From positions 1 to 20,488 of IMG/VR virus record IMGVR_UViG_3300014720_002658: 20,488 nt of DNA; one strand, written 5' to 3'. Within the stretch, counting starts at the first letter, position 1, and each line of letters opens with the position of its first letter. This DNA is from a virus. Positions 6,357 to 13,569 of the stretch are shown here, piece after piece. The notes under the pieces were generated by a model. The model worked only from the letters and a program-made list of their open reading frames with translations, was not told the DNA's origin and did no database searches. A program made the position numbers and the translations under genes.

Positions 6357-6818
6357 ATGACACTAACATATTCTTTTGGTCGTAATCTGCTTCCTTCTAC
6401 TGTTGGTTTCGATAGATTGCTATCGACATTGGATGAGGCGATGAACTTGCCAGAAAAGGTATTGACTACATTCCCACCATACAACATTGCCAAAATTGGT
6501 GATGATAGGTATGTAATTGAGCTGGCTGTTGCTGGATTCAAGAGGGAAGAGATTGATATCACACTTGAAGATAACAAACTGACAATTCAAGGGAATGCGA
6601 AGAAGGATGAAGAAACCAGTAATAAGAGCTATTATCATCGTGGCATCGCTCTTCGTAACTTTACCCGTCATTTTACTCTCGCTGATACGGTAGTCGTAAA
6701 GTCGGCTGAACTCGTCGATGGAATGCTTGCGATTGAACTCGAAAATGTTATTCCTGAGAGTAAAAAGTCTAGAAAGATTTCTTTGAGCAATTCAAAAAAG
6801 ACACTTCTTCAAGAATAA
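6357..6818 (+). CDS. hsp20: Small heat shock protein Hsp20 (IbpA class)
   Basis: ATP-independent holdase chaperone with an alpha-crystallin domain at about 42-130. PYNIAKIGDDRYVIELAVAGF opens the domain, YYHRGIALRNFTRHFTLAD (92-110) is the IbpA-class signature, and DGMLAIELEN closes it. An I-S-L (141-143) near the C-terminus fits the IxI/V oligomerisation motif. 153 residues, normal for the family. Start ATG 6357 has AAGGAG at 6345-6350, which is paired in a ROSE-like hairpin. hsp20 is a frequent gene in T4-like marine phages, where it may protect capsid assembly or host proteins. It has its own promoter and a hairpin downstream, so it is probably expressed separately from dut. Confidence 0.92.
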   Translation: MTLTYSFGRNLLPSTVGFDRLLSTLDEAMNLPEKVLTTFPPYNIAKIGDDRYVIELAVAGFKREEIDITLEDNKLTIQGNAKKDEETSNKSYYHRGIALRNFTRHFTLADTVVVKSAELVDGMLAIELENVIPESKKSRKISLSNSKKTLLQE

Positions 6819-6823
6819 CTTCG

Positions 6824-6831
6824 TATAAATA
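6824..6831 (+). promoter_or_regulatory. T4-type late promoter (perfect TATAAATA)
   Basis: A perfect match to the T4 late-promoter octamer, read by RNA polymerase carrying gp55 with gp33 and gp45. It sits five bases after the hsp20 stop and 80 bases before the first speD-like gene. A transcript from here would start near 6838 and include the hairpin at 6857-6887. Confidence 0.6.
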
Positions 6832-6856
6832 CTCTCACTTACTTTTATTATCAACC

Positions 6857-6894
6857 AGTCACCGTGGGTATTGTGCTCACGGTGACTTTCTATC
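6857..6894 (+). terminator. Hairpin between hsp20 and speD (likely terminator)
   Basis: A perfect 10-bp stem AGTCACCGTG (6857-6866) / CACGGTGACT (6878-6887) with an 11-base loop, followed by a short T-rich stretch (TTTCTATCT). It is likely the terminator for hsp20 transcripts. Because a late promoter lies upstream of it, it may also act as a leader hairpin for the speD transcript. The tail has few uninterrupted T residues, so termination may be partial. Confidence 0.6.
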
Positions 6895-6910
6895 TAGAAA
6901 GGATACTTTG

Positions 6911-7267
6911 ATGGAACAATACTGGGGTTATCACACCATGCTTGACTGCCGTTCATGTAAGACGGATTTGATCAAGAGTTATGATAATATCTACAACTTT
7001 GCAAAAAGCCTTGTAAAAGCCATTGATATGAAAGCTTATGGCGAGCCTCAGATTGTACATTTCGGAGAGGATGATAAACAAGGATATACACTGGTACAGT
7101 TGATCGAGACCAGTAATATCTGTGCACATTTTTGTGACGATTCAGGTGATGCATACATTGATGTATTCTCATGCAAGCCTTATGATCGTGACGTTGTCAG
7201 AGATCAGATCATTGAGTTTTTTATGCCCAAGCAGATCACTGTCAATTATGTTGAAAGACAGGCATGA
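6911..7267 (+). CDS. speD: SpeD-family pyruvoyl decarboxylase, divergent copy
   Basis: A 118-residue member of the S-adenosylmethionine decarboxylase (SpeD) family, resembling the copy common in T4-like marine phages (WGYHTMLDC, IDMKAYGEPQIVHFGEDD, GYTLVQLIETSN). Ser68, His73 and Cys88 keep the spacing of the family's pyruvoyl-forming Ser, processing His and catalytic Cys (+5, +15). The residue before the serine is Thr67 rather than the usual Glu, so self-cleavage would occur in an unusual context. Substrate may be AdoMet; SpeD homologues acting on ornithine or arginine are also known. It lies downstream of a late promoter and a hairpin, and just before a canonical SpeD gene. ATG 6911 is preceded by AAAGGAT. 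Confidence 0.75.
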   Translation: MEQYWGYHTMLDCRSCKTDLIKSYDNIYNFAKSLVKAIDMKAYGEPQIVHFGEDDKQGYTLVQLIETSNICAHFCDDSGDAYIDVFSCKPYDRDVVRDQIIEFFMPKQITVNYVERQA

Positions 7268-7270
7268 GAG

Positions 7271-7618
7271 ATGAGTGGTGTATCATATATGGGTCGGCAC
7301 GTTATTGCCGATTTACATGATGTATCTGCTGACATTCTTGGCTCCATCGATTTCTGGAAAGAACTCTTGGTTGATGGAGCCAAGATATCTGGTGCCACTG
7401 TTTTGAGCGATCACTTTCACCATTTTGGTGAAGGTTATGGCATAACTGGTGTCATTGTATTAGCTGAAAGTCATATCAGTATTCATACATGGCCTGAGAA
7501 AAACTATGCGGCCGTTGACATATTCATGTGCGGCACATGCGACCCTCAGGCAGCACTAAATCATATTACGAGCAAGATAAATAGTGTTGTAATAAAAGAC
7601 TTGATTTACAGAAAGTAA
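7271..7618 (+). CDS. speD: S-adenosylmethionine decarboxylase proenzyme (class 1B)
   Basis: Pyruvoyl enzyme that decarboxylates AdoMet to supply aminopropyl groups for spermidine. It has the full signature: HVIADLHDV, LSGATVL-like ISGATVL (39-45), FGEGYGITGVIVLAESHISIHTWPE and AAVDIFMCG. Self-cleavage is expected between Glu66 and Ser67; His72 and Cys87 fall at the catalytic spacings. 115 residues, normal for the small bacterial/archaeal class. Start ATG 7271 is three bases past the previous stop; an internal ATG at 7289 (MGRHVIAD) is also plausible by family length. No SpeE (spermidine synthase) gene is seen in the window, so the product would feed host enzymes. Confidence 0.9.
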   Translation: MSGVSYMGRHVIADLHDVSADILGSIDFWKELLVDGAKISGATVLSDHFHHFGEGYGITGVIVLAESHISIHTWPEKNYAAVDIFMCGTCDPQAALNHITSKINSVVIKDLIYRK

Positions 7619-7629
7619 TCAAGTATACT
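7599..7629 (+). promoter_or_regulatory. Sigma70-like promoter with overlapping inverted repeat
   Basis: TTGATT (7601-7606), a 17-base spacer and TATACT (7624-7629) lie over the 3' end of speD and before the 106-residue gene at 7654. An 8-bp inverted repeat ACTTGATT (7599-7606) / AATCAAGT (7617-7624) fills the space from the -35 to the edge of the -10. It may be an operator or a weak AT-rich hairpin. This is the only promoter-like site I see ahead of the sugar block. Confidence 0.45.
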
Positions 7630-7653
7630 TTGTTGAAACTAAGGAGTTTTGTC

Positions 7654-7974
7654 ATGAGATACATTGGTTTCTCGGTTTCACGCTGCGTTCGTGATATTGT
7701 CAAAGGTAAGATCAATTATAATACGGTAGAAGTGGTTGTCGGTCGAACACTGATCGAAAACGAACAACATGTTGCTGAGGTGGCAAGAACATACCACAGC
7801 AACCCCGCCAGTATGGAAACATCTTGGTCAGATCTAGACTACAAGAAGTGTTATGATACGCTTCTAAGATTGTACACTGATGGTAAGTTACATCAACCAA
7901 GACTATATGGTGCGATACCGATAAGAAGAGACAGTCATTGGTGTACCGTTGCACCATTTCCGATGAACTACTGA
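7654..7974 (+). CDS. Conserved phage protein of unknown function
   Basis: A 106-residue protein that I do not recognise by function. It resembles short hypothetical proteins in tailed phages with an MRYIGFSxxRCVRDIVxGK opening and a KLHQPRLYGA segment near the end. No membrane segment, signal peptide or metal motif is evident; the middle (ENEQHVAEVARTYHSNPA) looks helical. ATG 7654 has AAGGAG at 7641-7646, lying in and beside the loop of a small AAACT/AGTTT hairpin (7636-7649). It leads the sugar operon by position, 1 base before the next glycosyltransferase, but need not share its function. Confidence 0.65.
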   Translation: MRYIGFSVSRCVRDIVKGKINYNTVEVVVGRTLIENEQHVAEVARTYHSNPASMETSWSDLDYKKCYDTLLRLYTDGKLHQPRLYGAIPIRRDSHWCTVAPFPMNY

Positions 7975-7975
7975 T

Positions 7976-8695
7976 ATGAAAGCAATAGTCATCATACCAA
8001 CAACCGGTGATCAAAAGGTTCTCGATGCAATTAAAAGCGTTGAGAACCAAACCTATAAAGATACGAACTATCTCGTGGTTGTTGATGGAAACAAGTTCAA
8101 ACCGAAATTCGATGACCTATTTGTTGACAGAGATCCATATATGCAACCAAAGGATGTTGTGTATCTAAAACACAATACTGGTGGTGATGGATTCTATGGT
8201 CATCGTGTTTACGCTGGCTTTTCACATCTAGTAAATGAAGATATTGTTCTTTTCCTCGATCAAGATAACTGGTACGAACCAGATCATGTTGAAAGGCTTG
8301 TTGACACAATACAAAAAGAAAACCTTGCATGGGCATATAGTCTTCGCAATATTTACGATAAGCATGATCAATTTATGTGTCGAGATGATTGCGAGAATCT
8401 TGGTAAATGGCCTGTATGGAATAATCTCAATAGTTTTCATGTTGACACTAGTGCGTATGCATATACGAGAGAGTTTTTGATTCGCGTTGCGTCAGTGTGG
8501 CATTCTGGATATGCTGGTGATCGTAGATTTTTCAATACAATAAAAGATATTGCACCATATGGTACGAGTGGTGTATATACATTGAACTATAGATTGGATG
8601 GTAATACAACCTCTGCATCACCTGATTTCTTTAAATATGGTAATCAAACAAATCAACAGAAATATAATGGCAACTATCCTTGGAGAAAAGTATGA
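7976..8695 (+). CDS. Family 2-like glycosyltransferase
   Basis: GT-A fold glycosyltransferase of 239 residues. IVIIPTTGDQKVLDAIKSVENQTYKD is the typical GT2 N-terminus (opening strand, then SxxxQTY). VLFLDQDNWYEPDHVERL carries the DQD metal/nucleotide-binding motif (95-97). No transmembrane segment is seen, so it is soluble. The sugar and acceptor cannot be read. It is the first of the glycosyltransferases in the long sugar operon and its stop overlaps the start of the following methyltransferase by four bases (ATGA). Confidence 0.8.
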   Translation: MKAIVIIPTTGDQKVLDAIKSVENQTYKDTNYLVVVDGNKFKPKFDDLFVDRDPYMQPKDVVYLKHNTGGDGFYGHRVYAGFSHLVNEDIVLFLDQDNWYEPDHVERLVDTIQKENLAWAYSLRNIYDKHDQFMCRDDCENLGKWPVWNNLNSFHVDTSAYAYTREFLIRVASVWHSGYAGDRRFFNTIKDIAPYGTSGVYTLNYRLDGNTTSASPDFFKYGNQTNQQKYNGNYPWRKV

Positions 8696-9270
8696 GTAAT
8701 ATAAAAATTGAATACATGAAAGAGTATGGTGCTGGTAGGGTATTTGTTGAGACTGGAACATATTTGGGCGATACTGTTCAGATTGCATTAGATGCTGGTT
8801 ACGATCTAGTTCACAGTATTGAAGTGAATCAGGATATGTTCGACAAATGTTATGAGAGATTCAAGAACAATCCAAAAGTGAAGCTATGGTTTGGTGATTC
8901 TGTTGATATTGTTCCTCAGATTGCACATGAGTTGAACGAACCTGCGACATTTTGGCTTGATGCTCATGCTAGTGGACCTTTACCGGGTGGTCGTTATGCA
9001 CCATGCCCTTTGGTGCTTGAACTACAGGGCATCTATGGTAAAGAGGTTGTTCGTATTACTGAAACTGGTATGCAGAAGCAACGAGAGAAATCCAAAATTG
9101 ATACACACACAATCATGATTGATGATCGTCGTTTATTCGGTTCACCTGAATGGGGGTATGTGCAAGAAGTGCAAGTAATGCAATTATTGTTTCAAATCAA
9201 CCCCAACTATCAAGTTAGATATCTTGACGGGCATCAACCTAATGATATTATTTGCGCGAGGGTTCTATGA
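8692..9270 (+). CDS. Putative SAM-dependent methyltransferase
   Basis: A 192-residue class I methyltransferase-like protein. VFVETGTYLGDTV (17-29) resembles the SAM-binding glycine loop, SIEVNQDMFDK (42-52) the acidic strand-2 residue, and WFGDS (66-70) the motif III region. FWLDAHAS (87-94) and IMIDDRR (141-147) are further conserved-looking acidic segments. It could methylate a sugar in the glycan made by this operon; substrate is unknown. ATG 8692 overlaps the preceding stop by four bases, and GGAG lies just upstream. Confidence 0.65.
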   Translation: MSNIKIEYMKEYGAGRVFVETGTYLGDTVQIALDAGYDLVHSIEVNQDMFDKCYERFKNNPKVKLWFGDSVDIVPQIAHELNEPATFWLDAHASGPLPGGRYAPCPLVLELQGIYGKEVVRITETGMQKQREKSKIDTHTIMIDDRRLFGSPEWGYVQEVQVMQLLFQINPNYQVRYLDGHQPNDIICARVL

Positions 9271-10142
9271 AAGATTTGATCCTTGGTTGTATAACCAACT
9301 ATACATTTGATAAGATCGTTCATTGGGTCAATTCCATTGATCGTTCTGGTTTCGATGGATATAAGGTTGTTATTGCATACAATGTTGGTTTCGAGATTGT
9401 TGAAGAACTGACTAAAAGAGATTACACAGTCGTTACATTCAACCGTGATGATGCTAACAAAAGGTTTACTTATCGCGAAGATTTCAACATTGTTGTTGAT
9501 AGATTTTATCATTCATGGAAGGTGTTGAACAATCTTGAGAATCAGGTAAACTATGTTATTGCAACCGATGTTCGTGATGTTGTGTTTCAAACAAATCCTA
9601 GTGAAACATTGCGTAGGTTAAATGCATTTGCTCAATACGATGGTGATCAAAAGATCATAGCTTCCACTGAGGGCATTTCGTACAGAAATGAGCATTGGGG
9701 AAACAATAATATGCGCTTAAGTTTCCCATATGTTCATGAGTATATGCTGGATAAGACGATATACAATGCTGGTGTAATGGCAGGTCGTTGGAGCACAATC
9801 AAGGATTTATTCTTGAACATTTATATGATATGCGCTAATATGTCTCACACTATTCCTGGTGGTGGTGGACCCGATCAGGCAGCATATAACACATTGTTGA
9901 CAATGGACCAGTATAAATCTATCACTAGGTTTACTAAAGCATCAGACGCATGGGCTGCTCAGTTAGGAACAACTGCTGATCCACGGAAGATAGATATGTA
10001 TAGGCAGTATTTGACTGATGATGAGCCTATCGTAAAAAATAATATGGTTTGTAATAGTTCAGGCACTCCTTATAGCATTGTTCATCAATATGATCGCGTG
10101 CCGAACATTTCTTCTTTGATAACTTCTAAGTATGGATCTTGA
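9267..10142 (+). CDS. Putative glycosyltransferase (TDVRDVVFQ type)
   Basis: A 291-residue protein with the look of a GT-A transferase. VNYVIATDVRDVVFQTNP (94-111) contains a D-x-x-D element like those binding the metal-nucleotide in DUF-type glycosyltransferases. IYNAGVMAGRW and GGGGPDQAAYNTLL are typical of the acceptor-side half of such enzymes. No membrane helix is evident. It starts at the ATGA overlap with the methyltransferase stop. The assignment is by motif resemblance and genomic context; sugar specificity is unknown. Confidence 0.65.
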   Translation: MKDLILGCITNYTFDKIVHWVNSIDRSGFDGYKVVIAYNVGFEIVEELTKRDYTVVTFNRDDANKRFTYREDFNIVVDRFYHSWKVLNNLENQVNYVIATDVRDVVFQTNPSETLRRLNAFAQYDGDQKIIASTEGISYRNEHWGNNNMRLSFPYVHEYMLDKTIYNAGVMAGRWSTIKDLFLNIYMICANMSHTIPGGGGPDQAAYNTLLTMDQYKSITRFTKASDAWAAQLGTTADPRKIDMYRQYLTDDEPIVKNNMVCNSSGTPYSIVHQYDRVPNISSLITSKYGS

Positions 10143-10143
10143 T

Positions 10144-10779
10144 ATGTCAGATATTATTAGAATCAACACAATGACGAACTCTTTTCAAAAGGTTGAAAGA
10201 CCTTTGACTATTGCTCAATACAAGGAGCAAGGCAAATGGCCATTTGATTTTATTTCGGGTAAGGGTTTGGTGAATGTGATAAATGAACTATCCAATCGTT
10301 TGAGTCGAAATGTGGTTGGATTGGAGATTGGCATTTGTAAAGGCGAGAATATTGTTCATTTTCTAGAGCAGACAAATAGAATTGATAAGATTCATTGTAT
10401 TGATCCTTATCTTCCATATATGGATTGGGTTGGTCCAGTAACACAAGAAGATATGGATTTGTGGTATGAGATCACAATGCAAAACTTCGCCCTACATATG
10501 GATAAAATTGTTGTACACAAAGAAACATCTGATACTGCTGTAACTAAGTTTGATGACGGTCAATTCGATTATATTTTCATTGATGGTGATCATTCTTATG
10601 AAAGTGTATTAAAAGACTTGAACAACTATTACAGCAAGGTGCGACCAGGTGGTATTTTCTCTGGACATGACATCAACTTACAAACTGTTCAACAAGCATT
10701 GAGAGATTTTAGATCTGCGAACAACATTGATAATGAAATGTCGTTTACCGATGTAAATGTTTGGTATTGGGTGAAGTGA
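10144..10779 (+). CDS. Class I SAM-dependent methyltransferase
   Basis: A 211-residue methyltransferase of the Methyltransf_24 type. VGLEIGICKGENIVHFL (58-74) is the SAM glycine loop, IHCIDPY (83-89) gives the acidic residue for the ribose, FDYIFIDGDHSYESV (141-155) is the central acidic motif, and VRPGGIFSGHD (166-176) follows. Such enzymes are common in glycan clusters as sugar O-methyltransferases; the target is unknown. I chose ATG 10144 directly after the preceding stop; ATG 10132 would add four residues (MDLD) and overlap by eleven bases, but neither has a strong RBS. Confidence 0.8.
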   Translation: MSDIIRINTMTNSFQKVERPLTIAQYKEQGKWPFDFISGKGLVNVINELSNRLSRNVVGLEIGICKGENIVHFLEQTNRIDKIHCIDPYLPYMDWVGPVTQEDMDLWYEITMQNFALHMDKIVVHKETSDTAVTKFDDGQFDYIFIDGDHSYESVLKDLNNYYSKVRPGGIFSGHDINLQTVQQALRDFRSANNIDNEMSFTDVNVWYWVK

Positions 10780-11648
10780 TGAATAAGAAACCTTTGCGGG
10801 TAGGATTCGTAGATGTTTGTACATCAGAGTTCTACGAGCATATTCTTAGTCAAAGATATGATTTGATTATAGACAACAATGATCCTGAATATTTGTTCTT
10901 TGGTGATGAAAACTTTGGTACAAGAAATCTTCAATATTCTAAAGATAAATGCATAAAGATTTTCAATACAGGCGAAAATAGGCGACCAGAGAACTATCAA
11001 TGTCATTATGCTATGACATTTGATCATAATCCGAATCAATGGCATTATAGGTTACCTGGTTGGGCATTAGTGCCTTTCTTTTACAAGAAGTTTGATTTCA
11101 ATCATATTTTCAATGCACATAATATCAAACACTCAAAGACGAAGTTTTGTGTATTCATACATAGAAATCCTAGCAATAATATACGCAATACTGTCTTTCA
11201 CGAACTATGTAAGTATAAGAAGGTAGATAGTGCAGGGCCCCTATTCAATAATATTGGGTATACGATTAGCCCCGATTATGATGCCAAGTTGGATTTCATA
11301 AAAGATTACAAGTTTGTATTTTCATTTGAGAATAGCCCGCATCCTGGCTATGTTACTGAGAAGATCATGGATGGATTTTATGTCAATTCTATTCCTATTT
11401 ACTGGGGTTCAGCGACAGTAGATTTAGATTTCAACGAGAGATCTTTTATTGATGCTGGAAGATTCAATAGTATTCAAGAATTGATTCAAACTATCGTTAG
11501 AATTGACAATGACGATGGCCTATATAATGATATGATTGCACAACCCAAGTTCAGGCATAATATGCCACCTAGTGAGATGGTATATGATAACTTTTTGAAT
11601 TGGTTTGATGCTATCGTTTATAATAAGATTTATAAGAGAGATATATGA
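10779..11648 (+). CDS. GT10 fucosyltransferase (alpha-1,3/4 type)
   Basis: A 289-residue glycosyltransferase of family GT10, which transfers L-fucose from GDP-fucose, often in alpha-1,3 or 1,4 linkage. Family motifs are clear: IFNTGENRRP (61-70), FCVFIHRNP (123-131), and the donor-binding run FSFENSPHPGYVTEKIMDGFYVNSIPIYWG split over 181-210, then DFNERSFID. No C-terminal amphipathic membrane tail of the Helicobacter kind is evident. A GDP-fucose synthase gene lies 2.9 kb downstream in the same operon, a natural donor source. ATG 10779 overlaps the methyltransferase stop by one base. Confidence 0.88.
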   Translation: MNKKPLRVGFVDVCTSEFYEHILSQRYDLIIDNNDPEYLFFGDENFGTRNLQYSKDKCIKIFNTGENRRPENYQCHYAMTFDHNPNQWHYRLPGWALVPFFYKKFDFNHIFNAHNIKHSKTKFCVFIHRNPSNNIRNTVFHELCKYKKVDSAGPLFNNIGYTISPDYDAKLDFIKDYKFVFSFENSPHPGYVTEKIMDGFYVNSIPIYWGSATVDLDFNERSFIDAGRFNSIQELIQTIVRIDNDDGLYNDMIAQPKFRHNMPPSEMVYDNFLNWFDAIVYNKIYKRDI

Positions 11649-12622
11649 ACAAGCATAAAAAGATTATCGTTTGGGGTGCAAAATACGATACTGGGCATAC
11701 TCATGCATTTACACATGCAGCATTTGTGAATGCGGCTCAGTATTTGGGTGAAGAAGTATATTGGTTAGATGACCGAGATAATGTTGATCCATCTTTTTTC
11801 GATGACTCTTTGATTATATCAGAGCATTGGATTGCAACCACGCATCCTGCGAGTCATAGATTGCCTTTGAGAACAACATCAACATATGTTATGAACTATT
11901 TGGGCAATAAAAAAGGAACAGATAATCCTGGTGCAGATTATTATCTAGGTCGTGTGGGCAGAATCATAGACTTTCGTTTTGCTAATGACTGGTCAGACAA
12001 ATACTGGGAATACAAATACGAACCTCAAAAATACATTGCTGTGAATGATGGGTTCTCGCATCTAGAAAGGGGTGCTGAGTATGATAACTTTTACAGTATG
12101 TGGGCTACTGATTTTATGCCCAATGAAATCAACCTAGATGATTGTTTGACTGCTTGGAAAGAACCCAGATCAGTATTTTTTTCAGGTACGATCAGAGAAG
12201 ACAATCATGATCAGTTTGAACCATTTATTCGTGCATGTAATGAAAACAATATGCCATTTTATTTCAACAATGTTTGGCAAAGAGTATTGCAGAAAGAGGA
12301 TGTGAAAAAACTATCTCTTGATGCATTTCTGGCTCTAGAGCTTCGCCCTAAGTTTCATGTGAACATTGGATATAAATCATGCAGAGCATTCAAGTTGATC
12401 AGTTATGGTCAATTAGGGATGACCAACTCTAAGGCTGTATATGATTTTTTTGATCAAGAGATAGCATTTCATGAAGATCCGTATCAGTTGTTTTATGTTG
12501 CATCTGAGATGCGAACAAATCCAAAAACAAGAGACTTAGTTCACAATCAAATGAAGAAGGTAAAAGAAAAGCATACATATGCTAGTAGGATGAAGGATAT
12601 TATAACTGCTTGTGAAATGTGA
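11645..12622 (+). CDS. Putative GT-B-like glycosyltransferase
   Basis: A 325-residue protein with weaker similarity to known families. IIVWGAKYDTGHTHAFTHAAFVNAAQYLGEEVYWLDD reads as a GT-B N-terminal strand-loop-helix. The C-terminal part (VFFSGTIREDNHDQF, then NIGYKSCRAFKLISYGQLGMTNS, then DPYQLFYVASEM) resembles the donor domain of CgeB/GT1-like transferases, where an F-K-x-x-x-Y-G segment sits near the nucleotide site. Neighbours on both sides are glycan genes. It starts with an ATGA overlap. Function is an inference from fold-like pattern and context. Confidence 0.55.
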   Translation: MNKHKKIIVWGAKYDTGHTHAFTHAAFVNAAQYLGEEVYWLDDRDNVDPSFFDDSLIISEHWIATTHPASHRLPLRTTSTYVMNYLGNKKGTDNPGADYYLGRVGRIIDFRFANDWSDKYWEYKYEPQKYIAVNDGFSHLERGAEYDNFYSMWATDFMPNEINLDDCLTAWKEPRSVFFSGTIREDNHDQFEPFIRACNENNMPFYFNNVWQRVLQKEDVKKLSLDAFLALELRPKFHVNIGYKSCRAFKLISYGQLGMTNSKAVYDFFDQEIAFHEDPYQLFYVASEMRTNPKTRDLVHNQMKKVKEKHTYASRMKDIITACEM

Positions 12623-12630
12623 GGTTTATG

Positions 12631-13569
12631 ATGACAACTGTTTTGGTAACTGGTGGTGCAGGCTACATTGGTAGTATTTTTGTTGAAGAGCTTCTTCGAC
12701 TTGGTTTTAGAACCATTGTTCTCGACAATCTTTATTACGATAATCAAACATCGCTCAATCATTTGATGCACGACAACTTATTAGAGATAAGAAGAGGCGA
12801 TGTAAGAAAACCTAGTGATATCGATCCATTATTGAAAAGAGCCGATTACATTTTCCCACTAGCTGCTCTTGTTGGTGCACCTGTTTGCGATATAGACCCT
12901 GTTACAGCGACTACAACCAACAAAGATGCTATTTTTTACATGCTTGATAATATCAGCCCTGGTCAAGCAGTGATTATGCCAACAACGAATAGCGCATATG
13001 GCACTGGTGATGATAATAACTTTTGCACTGAAGAGTCACCATTGAACCCTATTTCTTTGTATGCCAAGGATAAGGTGAAGGTTGAAAAGAGGTTGATGGA
13101 ACATCCTAATGCTATTAGCTATAGGTTGGCAACAGTGTTTGGTATGTCACCTCGTATGCGAACAGACCTATTAGTCAACGATTTCACATATCGAGCAGTG
13201 AATGATGGTTTTGTTGTTCTATTTGAAGGACACTTTAAGCGCAACTATATTCACGTTCGTGATGTTTGCAGAGCATTTGTACATGGAATAGTCAACTTTC
13301 AAGAAATGAAAGGACAGATCTATAATGTTGGTTTGTCTGACGCAAATCTGTCAAAGCTAGAACTCTGTAAGATAATCAAGTCTTTCATTCCTAAGTTTAC
13401 ATATCTAGAAGCACCACTATTGAAGGATCCGGATCAAAGAAACTATATTGTTTCAAATGCTAAGATTGAAGCAACTGGATACAAGCCACAATATTCGCTT
13501 CAAGATGGTATTGTAGAAATGATCAAAGGTTACAAGTTTTTGAAAAACAATCGTCATGGTAATGTATAA
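12631..13569 (+). CDS. Extended SDR: NAD-dependent sugar epimerase/dehydratase-like
   Basis: A 312-residue extended short-chain dehydrogenase of the nucleotide-sugar epimerase family. Cofactor loop GGAGYIG (8-14), a TTNSAYG segment (118-124) where the catalytic Ser/Thr lies, and YxxxK (Tyr144, Lys148). RNYIHVRDVCRAFVHGI is the usual substrate-side segment. It probably changes the stereochemistry or oxidation state of a GDP-, UDP- or dTDP-sugar; which is unknown. The ATG at 12631 is chosen with GAGG at 12621-12624; ATG 12628 and GTG 12619 are less well spaced. It overlaps the GHMP kinase start by one base. Confidence 0.8.
   Translation: MTTVLVTGGAGYIGSIFVEELLRLGFRTIVLDNLYYDNQTSLNHLMHDNLLEIRRGDVRKPSDIDPLLKRADYIFPLAALVGAPVCDIDPVTATTTNKDAIFYMLDNISPGQAVIMPTTNSAYGTGDDNNFCTEESPLNPISLYAKDKVKVEKRLMEHPNAISYRLATVFGMSPRMRTDLLVNDFTYRAVNDGFVVLFEGHFKRNYIHVRDVCRAFVHGIVNFQEMKGQIYNVGLSDANLSKLELCKIIKSFIPKFTYLEAPLLKDPDQRNYIVSNAKIEATGYKPQYSLQDGIVEMIKGYKFLKNNRHGNV

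Noticed and set aside
10250-10444. Minus-strand frame opposite the methyltransferase at 10144
   Set aside because: It is a shadow of the SAM-binding region with no supporting signals.
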